DNA of 64,000 bases, from contig OZ026522.1 in the NCBI GenBank assembly GCA_964019695.1, positions 73,997,601 to 74,061,600 on the forward strand. Direction: 5' to 3'. The position numbers were made by a program, and so were the translations under genes. The notes beneath the pieces were generated by a model that worked only from the letters and a program-made list of their open reading frames with translations, was not told the origin of the DNA and did not search any database. Source of the DNA: Loripinus fragilis (Eukaryota; Mollusca; Bivalvia; Lucinida; Lucinidae). Below, one piece after another: positions 1 to 11,780 of the stretch; within the stretch, counting starts at the first letter, position 1; each line of letters begins with the position of its first letter.

Positions 1-55
1 GTGCTTGCTTGTATCGATTCCTGATCTTTGCACTCTTACTTAATTTAAACCCGAA
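1..55 (+). mobile_element. Retroelement B, 3' terminal fragment
   Basis: Ends in the tail shared by family B (TGTATCGATTCCTGATCTTT), seen again at 14060-14090, 23996-24035 and, inverted, at 43490, 46185 and 62895. The fragment runs off the left edge. Confidence 0.7.
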
Positions 56-244
56 TCTCACGTTGACGCTGAAAGTATGATAGTTAGAACGCGCGAAATG
101 TCGATAATATCTGCAAATATATTTGGCTTTACAGCACGAAAATTCTTCCGTAGGAAAATTATCACATGATAAACTATTAAGGTAGCACACAGCCATTGTT
201 GTTACACTAGTCGCAACAAACAGCGAAAAATGACTTGCTCACGT

Positions 245-458
245 TGTGTGATTCTGAAGTTATTCTGTGTTTTGTTGTGCGTTACTTTGTGTCAATTCTG
301 GTTTTGCAATCATCTTGATGGGGAGGGAAGATGTTTGCTTCGGTTAGTTTGTCTTCAGGTGTCTCGTGGTTCGTTGTGTTGCTCTTCCTTGCGGTAACAT
401 GGGTTTGTCTGCAGTTTTTGATTGTGGAATTTCCTGATCATACTCACGATATAAAATG
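245..458 (+). mobile_element. Retroelement A, 3' UTR fragment
   Basis: Diverged copy of the 3' untranslated end of family A, finishing in the common tail ATTTCCTGATCATACTCAC. It aligns by eye with the inverted copies at 2031-2508, 10000-10385 and 20714-21300. No coding part is included. Confidence 0.7.
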
Positions 459-1220
459 TGCGTCGTTTGTCTTTTATTTCTCGTTATAAATTTTGCCACG
501 TCATGGTAAACGGAACAAGCCGCCAGTCAGTGATTTGGCGCATTCAGTTTCGCCTTTGTTTCTCGCTGTATGATTAGTAGATAAACTACACATATTTCAT
601 CTATAATTGCAAAATTATGGCAAGATTCACTTTATGCAGATGGACATATACGTTTAGCCGTTATAAAGTTGTGACAGAAATCCGGAGTTGCCTTTTTTAT
701 TGCGTCGAGCCCAATTTAGGACTGCTTTTGTCGGCACTCGACACTTTTTGAAACTGCAAGTGATACTCCCAGTAATTACTTAGATTGGAAATTCGACGAG
801 ACGGTAACATTTTGATTAAAGGATTTTCATCTTTTATTATACAAGTATGATTAATTGTCATTTCCCTGAAGGAAACCAATGCAGCTTATGTTGCAAATAT
901 TATTTATCGTCTTATGTTGCAAATATTATTTATTGACTTGGCTGTATTAATTGTTATACTTGATTTAAGCAAGATTGAGTTAGGGTTGACAGATGCGCGA
1001 GAAATTAAGAAATAGTTTAAAATTTGTTTTACGGCATACATTTTGTACATGCATACCATTGATATTTAACAGCGACTCCCCCCCCCCCTACACACACAAA
1101 TGAAAGTAGAACATTCTAGCCATATTTACATATTTCTTCAAACCATATATCAGAAGACTTGCACTGTTGTAGGAGTTGCTCTTATAATTTACCTACCACA
1201 TTATCCATATAATACGAAAA
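459..1220. other. No recognisable feature
   Basis: AT-rich sequence. It holds a short direct repeat around TATGTTGCAAATATTATTTAT at 887-911 and 913-937 and a C run at 1078-1088. No coding or repeat family was recognised. Confidence 0.5.
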
Positions 1221-1443
1221 TATGAGCCGCGACATGTGATTTCCAACAATGTGGCATTTTGATCAGTGTAGACTCAGAAGAGCCTTTGCAGCCTCATTTT
1301 AAACTTAGAAACTCCAAATAAGTCTGCAGCTTAACACAGCGACTAGCAAAGGCTCTGATCAGACTGCGCGTATGCGCAGGCTGGTCTGAGCCTTAGCTGG
1401 TCGCACATACCACATTGTTGAAAATCCCATGCCACGGCTCATA
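1221..1443. mobile_element. Palindromic MITE (TATGAGCCGCGACATG termini)
   Basis: Terminal inverted repeats of about 33 bases, TATGAGCCGCGACATGTGAT at the left against its inverted, slightly diverged partner ending CCACGGCTCATA. An inner foldback contains TGCGCGTATGCGCAGG. A second copy is at 55510-55744. Confidence 0.8.
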
Positions 1444-1546
1444 TATAAAATAGCAGGCTTCGCCCGAGAGGATTCCCGATGTATGTGAATTCACCCTTAA
1501 GGATTTACAATATGTGTGAATGCTTGTTTTAGCTGCATGTTTTCAG

Positions 1547-1843
1547 CTGTTTGTTTTGTGGCTTAACGTTCAAGTCTACAAATATGGTCATGGCGAGACA
1601 GTCAGTTTGCCTAACCACTTTTTTTCCTGGGCAATCTTGACTAAGCAGTTAACCAATACTTCGTGCACATACTTACGCTTGTAACTGACAACAACCCTTC
1701 TTGAAACAGCGGAAGGGAGGAGAATTGCCGTAGAAATCATTTCATGATCGATCCCCACAAAAATGAAGGGTCGTGCAGGGATCGAACTCACGACTCCTGG
1801 ATCTGCAGTCAGACACATTCCCGACGACGCTACGCGGCCCGGT
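1547..1843 (-). mobile_element. SINE-3, tRNA-derived
   Basis: Minus-oriented SINE with a tRNA-like head at the right end: on the minus strand an A-box-like segment follows GGGCCGCGTAG, and GAGTTCGATCCCTGC is the B box. The body (AACTGACAACAACCCTTCTT) matches the copy at 18791-19111. A clean target duplication was not found here. An ORF through it is incidental. Confidence 0.75.
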
Positions 1844-2030
1844 GTGTATTCAGGTGTGCTGTTGAGACTAATGGTTGGTATGTTTATGACCAGGTAATTG
1901 TTAAACCAGCTTGTTAGTATACCTGGCGATTCTAATAGAATGTTGTTACATCTTCGAAAAGTCGCGTTTATAAATATTACTTTGTTTAGTAATATAATAT
2001 CAACCAAATAAATATATAATGTCAAAAATA

Positions 2031-2508
2031 ATGAGTATGATCAGGAAATACCACAATCACAAACCGAAGACAACCCCATGGCACCGCGAGGAAGAGCCGC
2101 TCAACCATCACGAGACACCAGGAAGACAAATTAAGCAAAGCAATCAGCTCTCTCTTCCTAATCAAGATGATTGCAATACTAGAATGGACATAAAGTAACA
2201 TACAACAAAACATAGAACAATTACAGACACCCACAATGGGAGTAACAATAAACAAAAAGTCAACAACAACAGAACCACCGCCTTAGAACGGACAGCAGCC
2301 TAAGCCACCGGGGGGGGGGGGCTTAAATGCATTTTACTGGCACCAAATCTTCGCCCTAGATTCTGCTGTTGTTGAAGTACAAGAAATGTTCAGCTCGCAT
2401 GGAGGTCATCTAACTAATGCAATGCAATGTATCATCATGGAGAAACACTCTAATCAAATTAACACACCATGATGAAACAAAGAAAAGGGCTCATGACTCA
2501 CAGATATC
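2031..2508 (-). mobile_element. Retroelement A, 3' UTR fragment
   Basis: Minus-oriented copy starting at the family terminus GAGTATGATCAGGAAATACC and running through the 3' untranslated region to ACTCACAGAT. It is 5'-truncated before the coding part, typical of retrotransposition. A G run lies at 2311-2322. Confidence 0.75.
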
Positions 2509-2993
2509 AAGTTTGACATTGATTGGCAGGATTTGTCCAATACATCCTAGCAGCATATGAAGTTTGGGACATTGTGCTAAGAGTCACTTTTGTATATTCC
2601 TATTGGTCGATATAAATAGAAGCTCACATATGTCGGGGATACTTTACTGATGACTTGACATATGATTGGTTAATTTGATGATGCCATGAGATGGCGCTGG
2701 TATCAGCCTGTATCACGTGAATTTATAGTATTTAAGGTAAAGCCAAGTGTGAGGGTGTTAGATTTGGAACTTTAGGATTTTGTTTAATATTTTTAAGTTA
2801 TCTAGTTTTACTAAGAAGATTTAATAAACTATTATATTACTTAACTTGTTGCTGAAAAACCACAACGCGAACTTAGAAAAACTTGCAGAGAGAAAATTAA
2901 AGACTAATATGATGCCCAATTAGCATCATGAACCTGCAGTATGAGGAGTTCCGCTCACAAAGTACCATAGTCTAATCGGTATAGTACATGTAG
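2509..2993. other. No recognisable feature
   Basis: AT-rich intergenic DNA in which I recognise no coding, RNA or repeat feature. Confidence 0.5.
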
Positions 2994-3187
2994 GTACTGT
3001 CCTGTCAGCTAAGAGTGACAGAGACAACATGTTTTGTTTACAAAGTTATAAGGGACTTAGAATCGATAGATCACTTGTTTATTAATCCTATCGCGTTAGC
3101 TCAAGTGGAGTGTACAAGTTAATGTTTTACTTAACTATTGTAAACAAAATATTTCGTCAATGTCACTTTTGGTTTGCACGACAGTAG
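2994..3187. mobile_element. Palindromic MITE (TACTG..AGAGTGACAG termini)
   Basis: Inverted termini TACTGTCCTGTCAGCTAAGA and TTTGCACGACAGTA with inner halves TTTTGTTTACAA and TTGTAAACAAAA. Related to the copies at 3594-4271 and 10735-10959. It keeps a short internal segment, TAGCTCAAGTGG, that resembles a tRNA A box. Confidence 0.75.
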
Positions 3188-3698
3188 GTCCACAACTTTA
3201 AAAAAAATGAGATTAACACACAAGACACGTGTTACTCGACTAAGATGGAAATGAGCTTTTTTTTAAAACATAACTACTGTGTATGAAATAAAAAAGTGCT
3301 TCTCTTAGAAAAAAAAAATCGACGCTTATGTGGATAAATACATTTACAGTAAACAATAGGACACTGTTGTCTACTAAAAAGGTCTAGATCCCCGTCCAAT
3401 TTCATATCTTTTGTAGATATGTGGCCACAGAATTGTGTTAATGCCATGCTCTCATGACCTTCGACTCATGAAGTGCATCTGTTAGACACAGGCGAACGTA
3501 TGGACAATCAGTATAATTGCAATTTATTCGTTTTGTGAGAGTATGTTTTAACTTTAATGACTTCAACAACAGCAATTTTTTGACTTCTACTATAGTGCCA
3601 ACGAAGAGTGACAGTCACGTGATATTTTGTTTACAATTGCTGAGTATATAGTACAATGATACCCATAAAATATTAACTTGTGTACTTCACGTTAGAAG

Positions 3699-3770
3699 AT
3701 ACTGTAGTGTAGTGGTTATGTCTACGGCGTTGGACGCAGGCGTACCAGGATCGAACCTATTTAGAGGTTG
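3699..3770 (+). other. tRNA-like pol III segment
   Basis: Contains TAGTGTAGTGGTTATG, close to an A box/D arm, and AGGATCGAACC, close to a B box/T arm, about 40 bases apart. It reads like a decayed Asp/Glu-type tRNA. A long T run follows at 3772-3781. Not a functional tRNA as far as I can fold it. Confidence 0.4.
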
Positions 3771-4095
3771 TTGTTTTTTTTCTTCATATTTTACTAGGCC
3801 CAAAAGGAACAGGCGGCATTATTTCAGCTTACTGTAAATTCGGAACCTAGTCACAAATTTTGACGTTGCAAATATGTCTTTTAACGCTCATATTCGCGTG
3901 TATTTCCGATACTACTGTAGCTTGTGTTGTTACAGAAGTTTTTATATATGTACCTTATACATGTTAAAGGAATAAAAAAAAATAAAAAACATAAAAATAA
4001 ATAAAAAGGAAAAAATAAGAAATGAACAGAATAATAAAATCAGACCTCCCCCCCCCCCCCCTCCAAAAAAAATTAAAAAAAATGAATAAAAAAAG

Positions 4096-4178
4096 AGCAG
4101 TCAGTGGGATTCGAACCTAGAAAATGTTCTTTGTGGTTTAGTAATCCTCCTCGCTACCACTTGAGCTATCTCGATTTT
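4096..4178 (-). other. tRNA-like pol III segment
   Basis: On the minus strand, GATAGCTCAAGTGGTAGCGA gives a good A box and GGTTCGAATCCC a near-perfect B box, 45-50 bases apart. The variable region is overlong, so this is a tRNA-like or SINE-head module rather than a normal tRNA gene. Confidence 0.5.
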
Positions 4179-4335
4179 ATAGATCAATTGTGTATTTATC
4201 CTATCATGTAAGGTAAGTCCCATAACTTTGTAAACAAAACATGACGTCACTTCTACTCTTGGCTGGCAGAATAATAAGTTATTAAAACAAGGTTATCAAT
4301 AACATAAACTTCGTACAGATTTTTTTTTAAATCTT

Positions 4336-4908
4336 ATTACAGACACTCAGAGTTGATTGTTAAATATACTATTTGTTTAAAAACTTTTCTTCAACAAGGC
4401 ATATCAGAACGTATTTTATGGTGATTTAGTTTATAAATTTAAAGGACTTGTTGGAAAGCCAAGTTTTAGTGATCAATTTAAAAAGATAATTACACGTTAT
4501 ATAAGAGTGGAATGCAGCATGGATATCATGCGACAGTCTGGATGCCTGGTTGATAACCCAATCATGGTTTATAGCTATGATTTCCTCTTTAATTGCACGA
4601 CGGTTGGTCAAGCATCAGACCCAATGACGGCCCTGAGGCTGCTATCCCCCGTTGTTGTAAATTTATTGTTTATGTACCTCCCATTGTGGGTGGGGGTTCT
4701 GTGTTGGTCTTTGTTTTGATATGCATTACTTTATGTCCAATATAGTTTTGCAATCAGCTTGACGAAGAAGAGAGAGAGCTCGTTGCTTTGCTTTTATAGT
4801 CTTACGGATGTCTTGTTACTGTAAATGATATTTTCCTCTTCCTCACGGTGCCGTTGGTTGGTCTGCAGTGTGTGATTGTGGTATTTCCTGATCATACTTA
4901 CTTTTTGT
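4336..4908 (+). mobile_element. Retroelement A, 3' end of RT ORF plus 3' UTR
   Basis: The plus strand encodes the C-terminal part of the family A polyprotein with frameshifts (YGDLVYKFKGLVGKPSFSDQ, then IMRQSGCLVDNPIMV and LFNCTTVGQASDPMTA), followed by its 3' untranslated region and the tail TATTTCCTGATCATACTTAC. It corresponds to the segment of the copy at 20714-23600 that lies downstream of the reverse transcriptase. Confidence 0.75.
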
Positions 4909-5061
4909 TTATTCGCATTAGGGCCTGGCCAGGAACCATAGTATGAGGACATGTTGACGGATCAGGCTAAGATGGTTGAAATTCCACATATTTACCAAAT
5001 CATCATACCACAACTCTACCCTATAGTTGTTTTTTTTTTCGCATTTGTATTATTTCCAAAA

Positions 5062-5192
5062 GTGAGTATGACCAGGAAATGCCAACCAAATGCAGACCAA
5101 AGACCACAGCACTGCGAGTAAGAGACACAGAGCACAAACAGCCATATCACAATAAAAACAAAACAACCAGCTATCTCTTCCTAGTACTGCTT
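5062..5192 (-). mobile_element. Retroelement A, short 3' terminal fragment
   Basis: Starts with the family end GTGAGTATGACCAGGAAATG and continues, diverged, to CAGCTATCTCTTCC. It is 5'-truncated. Confidence 0.6.
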
Positions 5193-5309
5193 TCTTACAA
5201 TCACGATCACGTCTTAATCATGGACTAGTCGTGGCGCTTGTTTCAGATCATATTAAATCTCCATGTCAGTCGTGTCTATCGAGTTGATAGTAGAACATTG
5301 TTGGGTGGT

Positions 5310-5620
5310 CCAAAAACTTACTACGATCCACACGATTAATTTTTAATCGTTATCATCGCATCAGATCGTATTGCCTCGTAGCAAAACGCCACACAGCTCA
5401 TATAATCTTGCTTCCAAGTCGTGGTGAGCAGGATCGGCCTTGGACAAGACAAAACCCACAATCTGTTGAGATGTGATCTCGTTCTGTGATGTGCTTTCGG
5501 GGCCCGTTGCTCAGTGCCTGTCACGAATGACTCGCGAGCAGGTACGAGTTGATACGAGAAAATGCGAGTAGTTACGAGTATCAAACTTTTTTTCACGGAC
5601 GCTTGCGATTTGTTACAATG
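5310..5620. repeat. Degenerate ATCGT/ACGAG-rich repeat
   Basis: Many short imperfect repeats of ATCGT and TACGAGT (GTTACGAGTATC, GGTACGAGTTGATACGAG). Similar in style to 6640-7030 and to the GATTCGT element at 24957-25995. Probably relics of one TIR-element type; no ends could be set. Confidence 0.35.
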
Positions 5621-5681
5621 TCACGCGCCCATTTATACACCGTGAACTATTTAATGAGGTTCATTCAGTGATCTAAAAGTA

Positions 5682-5915
5682 GGTGAGTAGGACTAGATAA
5701 TTGCAGACCAACCTACGGCACCATAAGGAAGAGATCTAGACACAAAATACAGACAGCCACAACACAATTAAAGAACATGAACCAGTTCTATCACTCTCAG
5801 CAGGACGATTGCTAAACTAAAAAGGACACCAAGAACGACACTACAAAACAAGGACCGAACACCCCTCTCCTACGCACAATGGGAGCAACAACTAACACTT
5901 GGATGTAAAATATGT
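5682..5915 (-). mobile_element. Retroelement A, degenerate 3' UTR fragment
   Basis: Begins GTGAGTAGGACTAGATAATT and ends near CACAATGGGAGCAACAACTA; these parallel the family A tail, with more divergence than other copies. Confidence 0.5.
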
Positions 5916-6630
5916 TCAATTAATGCTGTTTCAGGCAGTTTCCGCCAAGGCAATTCGAAAATAAAAAATTCTGACTTCTTATTAGCCAATGGACGCCGCC
6001 ATTTTTTTATTATTTAAATCACTTCCTGTATATTTAAAAAAAAAACAATACAATTCAATTTCGATCACGAACTGTACACATTTTTTGTCAAAAAAAGGCA
6101 ACAAGGTAAATTGAGATTTACTGTTTATGATATTCAATAAGGACTGTGTGACGTCACTCAGCCTAAAAATGACTGCCCTCAATAGATTTTAATTCTCTAT
6201 TATACAAACATCTTTAACTTTCTTTTTTTTTCATTCGATTTTTATTGGTGTTGTTTGCAGATTGCATGGTTTAACAAGGGCTTACATTTCAGATTAATTT
6301 GCTTTCGATATTGCTGTCCCCTTTAACTCGTTTAAGCTCGTAATTATTTGAGCGAGAAATGAGGTCTGTAGAGTAAACGCCTTGAAAGGATCAGTGATGT
6401 CACCTAGAAATGCCTGACTGCAGCTCTGCTGGCTATTTGTGACTTGGCATGTAGCTGATCTGTCTGCTGCTTGTTTTCTTCCTCTCTGGCGATGATACTA
6501 GCATGGGTAATACTGCAAATGTAATGCTATCACACTAAACTCCCGCCATTATCACGAGTTAATGTTTCAAACGTTAACTCTGTAGACGATCTTGAAAGAC
6601 ACGATGAAGTCGTTAGTCAGTCAGGATGTA
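5916..6630. other. No recognisable feature
   Basis: AT-rich DNA in which no gene or repeat family is recognised. A small inverted repeat, GTTAATGTTTCAAACGTTAAC, lies near 6558-6578. Confidence 0.45.
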
Positions 6631-7030
6631 TAAATACCCTTCGGGTCCAATTGTAGCTCAAGTCGTGGTTATCCTTGATCGTGATCGTGAAAGACATCTG
6701 GACCACAATCGTATCCTGTCCCAACAGAGCGCGTCGGGTCGAGATGAACGCATCGTCCCAAATCAGGAACCCCGATTGTGATGATCGTGTCAGACTGACA
6801 CCCCATCGTGGACTCGATCGGGACAAACCTTTCCTAACATATGTGATCGTATCTGAACGAGAGACCAGATCGTGGAAGATTGTGTCACCAGAAATTGATC
6901 GCTCGTGATCATATCGCATCCAAGTGCGAAAAAACGTGCCAGAACGTATCGACTCGCATCACTTCGTACCCAAGCCAAAAAATTAAATGAAATCTCACGA
7001 TCCAAATGGACAATCGTGGCATTTGTAACG
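6631..7030. repeat. Degenerate ATCGT-rich repeat
   Basis: Dozens of ATCGTG/GATCGT units on both strands (TGATCGTGATCGTG, CACAATCGTATCC, GATCGTGATCATATCGC). These create short open frames on both strands that I regard as spurious. Likely a decayed TIR element of the same type as 24957-25995. Confidence 0.4.
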
Positions 7031-8650
7031 GATCGCACGACATTGGGAATGCAGCATAGGCAAGACTGCAACGGTTTAACCTGAGAATGCAAAGTAATTC
7101 ATAACAAGAAAAACTATAACATGTGTAACATGTTATAAACGGCGTTGTTAAAGGTTCTTATGAGTAATAATATATGAAGGATAATAATATTTTTTTCGCA
7201 ATGAGGTATACATTAAAACGGCTTTGAAATGGGTCATTAAATGCTTGACGTTTCGCTAATAAACTAATCAATCAGACGGTGATGGGGAAACCAGCTTTTG
7301 TGAAAGCTTATGCTTGTTTTCAAACCACAGCGTCACCGAGACCCTTCGACTATGAATACATAAATATAAGACTTCTTCCTTAACATAACTGTAAGTGGGC
7401 CGATCAAATATTAGATAGACATTTAAGTGTTCAAAATATTACACAAAACACAAAAAACAGCTTTATAAACAATCCCCTTGATTCATACATATCGACAGGA
7501 GGCTTATGTTTAAACATGGAATGGCATGGAACCATAGAGTAACGGTATTAGGAGTTGTGTGTGGCGTATTTATTTATTTATAATCTATTTATAAGTGAAA
7601 TACATAGTCCCTCCTCTAAAAAGTCAGAAGACCTCTATGTGACTGGGTATTGATCTTAGAAGAAGACACCCACTTCTTATTAAAGAAAAATCAGCAGAAG
7701 GTCGCATTTGTAAGTTTAGACTTCCTATGGGGGGATAATTCCTTTAAAAATTATCTTTTATGGAAATCAATACTTGTTATCTTCAGGGGGGAAAGAAAGT
7801 CAACATAGAGTGACCTATTTTCCGCGTGTTGCCTTTAATCTTTTTTTCTTAGGTTATCTTCTCTGCTTATTCATATTCTGCTTGTAGGCATATTGTCCGT
7901 TCTGTTTGTTTGTTTTACATTTTCTTGCTCCTATTTTCTAATAAAATGAAAAGTTCGTTTCTGTTTTATGATGGCACGAAACAATTTAACCGAGCACACT
8001 AATAAATATAGAATGAATGACGTCACAATGATTTATAAATAGGGCCTTTATATACTTATTAAAGAATTTCGTATCTATAGTTATGAATTTATCAATAAGT
8101 TCGCCCCAGAAAACCGCTGATAACACATAATTGGAAATATTTTCTTTGTAAAAATAATAATTACATTTCTAAGTGTATTCTAAGTTAGACCATTCGACCA
8201 GCTGAAGAGTGAAAAATAGGCACAGCCCGTGGGTAATACAGGAGTTGAACATCAGACATTTACACTGAAAAGACACCCCATTTTAGACGTTTTAAATACT
8301 CTTATAATAAGAGAAGTCTACATTTGTTTTTACTTTGCCCTTTGAAAAACGAAACATTTCATTAAGCTTTATTCATTGAACAATAACTTTGATCACACCC
8401 CTCTTCGGAATAGTCCATTTTAAAATCAATTACAATTATAGGCTAAGTAACCACTGTTTCATAAATGAACTAATATTAGTTAATTATGCATTAATAAGTA
8501 ACGCCGTAGAAAAATGTACAGCGTAAATTAATTCGCCTCTCACAGAACAGCGATAAATGTGTACATAAGAATGTTGTAAACTAATTAAGGGTCGTTGGAT
8601 AGTCTTTCTCGGTGAATCTGGAAAATAATGATGAGCGGACTCCTTAAATA
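7031..8650. other. No recognisable feature
   Basis: 1.6 kb of AT-rich DNA in which I saw no exon, tRNA or known repeat on either strand. Confidence 0.45.
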
Positions 8651-8851
8651 CAATAAAACTAGTGTAAAACGAAGACCAACAATTGTTTTCAAGACCGATT
8701 ATCGCTCAATGCAGGTCACAAGTATTGCAGAATGCTCTAAAGAGCCACAGGGAGCATTCTGCAATTCTTTCGACCTTCATTAAACTACAATTTATCATCA
8801 AAATCTTTGTTTTGTCTATTTTGATTGGCCGTTTTACACAGGCTGTAACAG
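8651..8851. mobile_element. Foldback MITE (GTGTAAAACG termini)
   Basis: Terminal segments AGTGTAAAACGAAGACC and GGCCGTTTTACACAGG are inverted, with a central hairpin TTGCAGAATGCTC / GAGCATTCTGCAA. Same family as 51124-51339 and 62605-62807. Confidence 0.75.
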
Positions 8852-9189
8852 ACATGAATTACTGCCTAAATGGCAGAAACTAGCTAGTCTGGCCCAGAAA
8901 ATATGCACACTCTGGTTTCAGTTCTTTAGTGCAGTCTTTGCTTCCAAAGGATACCATTTTAAGAACATATTTACAATAATCACTGGTGTAAGTCATAAAG
9001 GTAGTTTTGCCTTTCTTTACAACTTTCAAGCTTAACCTGACGACATATATAAATGAATAATCTCATTAAAATGCACGTGGTGCTCTAATTTGCAGTTTCT
9101 CTAGCGGGAATTCTAACATATATTTAGCATGAGCACAATTTTCCAGGTTTCATATGTTGTACATTTTAAAACGAATGCATTGTATGTAA

Positions 9190-9345
9190 TGCATCTTTTA
9201 CAGTTCGCCATATCCTTCTTGAATGTGCTGACCTCTTTCCTGTTGACAACATCGAACAATTGTTAAATGATGTACCTATCAATAATGTCTTTTTTAATTC
9301 TTAAAAGAGATTAATCTCTTTAACAAACCGTAACTTCATTCCTAT
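9190..9345 (+). pseudogene. LINE C-terminal coding remnant
   Basis: The plus strand reads TVRHILLECADLFPVDNIEQ then LLNDVPINNVFFN, with a frameshift to FLKEINLFNKP. This resembles the HILxEC...FLKxINL tail at the C-terminus of many non-LTR retrotransposon polyproteins (family-level recollection). Only about 50 residues remain, in two frames. Confidence 0.5.
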
Positions 9346-9999
9346 GGATTGTTCATATTTTAACTTGCTTCAGCATAACCATTTATCTCTTTCCAGGCGC
9401 AGAACATGAATGGTCATCTGATTAGCTCTTTGTAGTTGTCAGATATTGCACAAGGTCTTTCCCGTGACTAGTCATAGAAGTAAATGTCTATCATTAGCCT
9501 ATAAAATTATATAAAACGTTTATATTATAACAATTTTTTTTAGATTTCATAAATGCCTTGATACATCTTAACCTTGATGACGCTAATGACACGCGGTATG
9601 TACGCGGTTGTATCTCATCAAAAGAAAGTCAACGCAGCATGCACAAAATGAGTGTCGATTCTGTAGTAACATATAGGCGTGTTTGTATAATTGGTTGTGA
9701 GTTATCAGATTAATTGAACCATGGTTGGTTTCTAAACAAATGATCAGTATCACATACTTTCTGATGCATCTCATTGTTTCCTCGAAAGTGGCTTTATTTA
9801 AGCCAGATCATGAAATCTCATGCACTGGCTCATTTATCGATAAATATTGCAGAATTTCATCAGGTTACTTTAATACTTGACACTAGATCAAACAAACCTG
9901 TTGCTGTGATAAGTGCCCTTGTAGCACAGACCACCGTTGAAGAGTTGGGCAAGCCAATGAACCAAACCCCGTTTGCGCATATGCAATGGTTAGAAATAG
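9346..9999. other. No recognisable feature
   Basis: AT-rich DNA up to the next retroelement A fragment. The long plus-strand frame starting at 9774 is partly antisense to that fragment and not credible. Confidence 0.45.
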
Positions 10000-10385
10000 C
10001 AAGTATGATCAGGAAATACCACAATCACAAACCGCAGACAACCCCGTGGCACCGCGAGGAAGAGCCGCTCAACCATCACGAGACACCAGGAAGACAAATT
10101 AAGCAAAGCAACCAGCTCTCTCTTCCCCATAAAGATGAGCGCAATACTAGAATGGACATAAAGTAACGTACCACAAAACATAGAACAATTACAGACTCCC
10201 ACAAAGTAAACAATAAACAAAAAAGTCAACAACAACTGAACCACTGCCTTAGAGCGGACAGCAGCCTAAGCCACCGGGTGGCTTAACTGCATTTTACTGG
10301 TACCAAATCTTCGCCCTAGATTCTGCTGTTGTTGAAGGACAAGAAATGTTCAGCTCGCATGGAGGCCATCTAACAGAAGATGGTG
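10000..10385 (-). mobile_element. Retroelement A, 3' UTR fragment
   Basis: Starts with AGTATGATCAGGAAATACCA and closely matches the copy at 2031-2508 through CAGCTCGCATGGAGG, where it is cut off. It is a truncated minus-oriented insertion. Confidence 0.75.
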
Positions 10386-10734
10386 AAGGGACAGACATCT
10401 CGCATGACAGAACAGCTTCAATGTATGTTAAGAGTGACTTATACATGTAGCAGTATATTGGATCAAATAACAAGAAAATTGCGACTACTTACATGTAATC
10501 TTAAAATATGCGGCGTCTGATCTGGGTCTGCACATGTTTGTCTATGCCCCATAAAAAAGACACTAGGCTTACATAGATTAATACAGTCACTAGCTAGTTA
10601 CATATACAATTGAATGAGCCAAGAACGGTTAATATACCGTAAAGGCACAGACCAGGCTATGTGATAGCACTGACTAATCTACGACACTGCGTTTTGCATA
10701 CAACCAAGCAGATCCCCCAGAGCGTTGCTTACTG
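10386..10734. other. Mostly unrecognised; possible MITE relic
   Basis: No gene seen. At 10507-10550 the stretch GGCGTCTGATCTGGGTCTGC resembles the core of the AAACAGTGCAGACC palindrome family found elsewhere in the window, without a second arm. Confidence 0.35.
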
Positions 10735-10959
10735 TACTGCCAGCCAAGAGTGACAGTTACGTCATGCTTTGTTTACAAAGTTATCAGGGGCTAAGAATCG
10801 ATAGACCACTTGTGTATTGATACTATCCGCAGGATAGGATTAATACACAAGCGATCTATCGATTCGTGTCAGCTCAAGTGGTATGTACAAGTTAATGTTT
10901 TACTTAATAATTGTAAACAAAACATGACCTCACTGTGACTATTCGCTGGCAGGGCAGTA
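10735..10959. mobile_element. Palindromic MITE (TACTGCCAGCCAAGAG termini)
   Basis: About 45-base inverted termini (TACTGCCAGCCAAGAGTGAC and its partner ending TTCGCTGGCAGGGCAGTA). An inner foldback GAATCGATAGACCACTTGTG pairs with CACAAGCGATCTATCGATTC. Best copy of the family also at 2994-3187 and 3594-4271. Confidence 0.85.
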
Positions 10960-11629
10960 GTTTTCATGAAACGGCTCTTATATCGAATGCAACATTACTT
11001 GTTGCAAATTTTCTGATATAATCAAGGTAACTGTCATCAGGTTAAATTAAAGGTAAATACACGCATTTATTGCTTCGAGTAATTCTCCGGATTTAATTAT
11101 TAGCTCCGGTCTTTTTAATAGACATTGGCAATAATTCATGTCTGTTACAAATTCTATTTAATTTGTCAGCATATTGGATACAGTTGTCCGTTAATTAGTC
11201 AAAATGGTTTCCTTGGCTTCGTAAATTTCAGATTCCGCCAAGTTACTTGATTTTTGATAGTAGCTTTCGACGTTCAAACGTTTTACATTATCTTTCATAG
11301 AGTAGTTTCATGTCAGCACCGTAAATACAAACTTGTACAAACTTCTTTTTCTTGCTCACCACTGTTTTTATTCAATTATTATAAAATTATTATTTTTAAA
11401 ACAAGTTTTTAGAAGTCCCTGAATAAGCTAAGATACAATGTCACACAATGACGTTACTTTAACATAAAAAATGACGTCCTGGGTAAGATAGCATGGGTAA
11501 GATAAGATTTTCTTATCCGGTGTGCAAGAAAATATATTTTAGGTAAGCTATAATAGACACTACAGTAAATACGTACTATGTAGATAAGTATTGAACCCTA
11601 TTTAGCCGGGAACACTAAATGGGAATGTG
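10960..11629. other. No recognisable feature
   Basis: AT-rich DNA with no supported feature. Confidence 0.45.
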
Positions 11630-11780
11630 AAAAAAAATCGCAAGAAAGCCAAGAGGTCAGCCCTTTCCAAGCAGGTGATTACTAGTCTGCAATGAACAGA
11701 CAGTCAGCATAACAAAGAGAAAACATTGAACATAAATAACAGACGAAGAACCGCCTTGGAAGGGTCAGCAAAAATCTCTA
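11630..11780 (-). mobile_element. Retroelement B, 3' UTR fragment
   Basis: AGCCAAGAGGTCAGCCCTTT and the following stretch to ACCGCCTTGGAAGGGTCAGC match the family B 3' UTR at 62995-63130. The terminal 100 bases are missing or unrecognisable here. Confidence 0.6.

Larger units (their letters stand above)
3594..4271. mobile_element. Long TIR element carrying tRNA-like modules
   Basis: The ends are a ~40-base inverted repeat: AGTGCCAACGAAGAGTGACA at the left and its partner ending CTACTCTTGGCTGGCAGA at the right, each followed inward by a TTTTGTTTACA motif. Same termini as the 194- and 225-bp MITEs at 2994 and 10735, but about 680 bp long. It contains two tRNA-like segments in opposite orientation and a C run at 4050-4061. 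Confidence 0.65.

Noticed and set aside
1588..2025. 145-codon minus-strand open frame
   Set aside because: Runs through SINE-3, including its tRNA-like head, and out into AT-rich DNA; not a protein gene.
6617..7092. Overlapping 100-codon open frames on both strands
   Set aside because: Created by the ATCGT-rich repeat composition, which suppresses stops in several frames.
9774..10166. 130-codon plus-strand open frame
   Set aside because: Its second half is antisense to the retroelement A 3' UTR, and the first half is unique AT-rich DNA.
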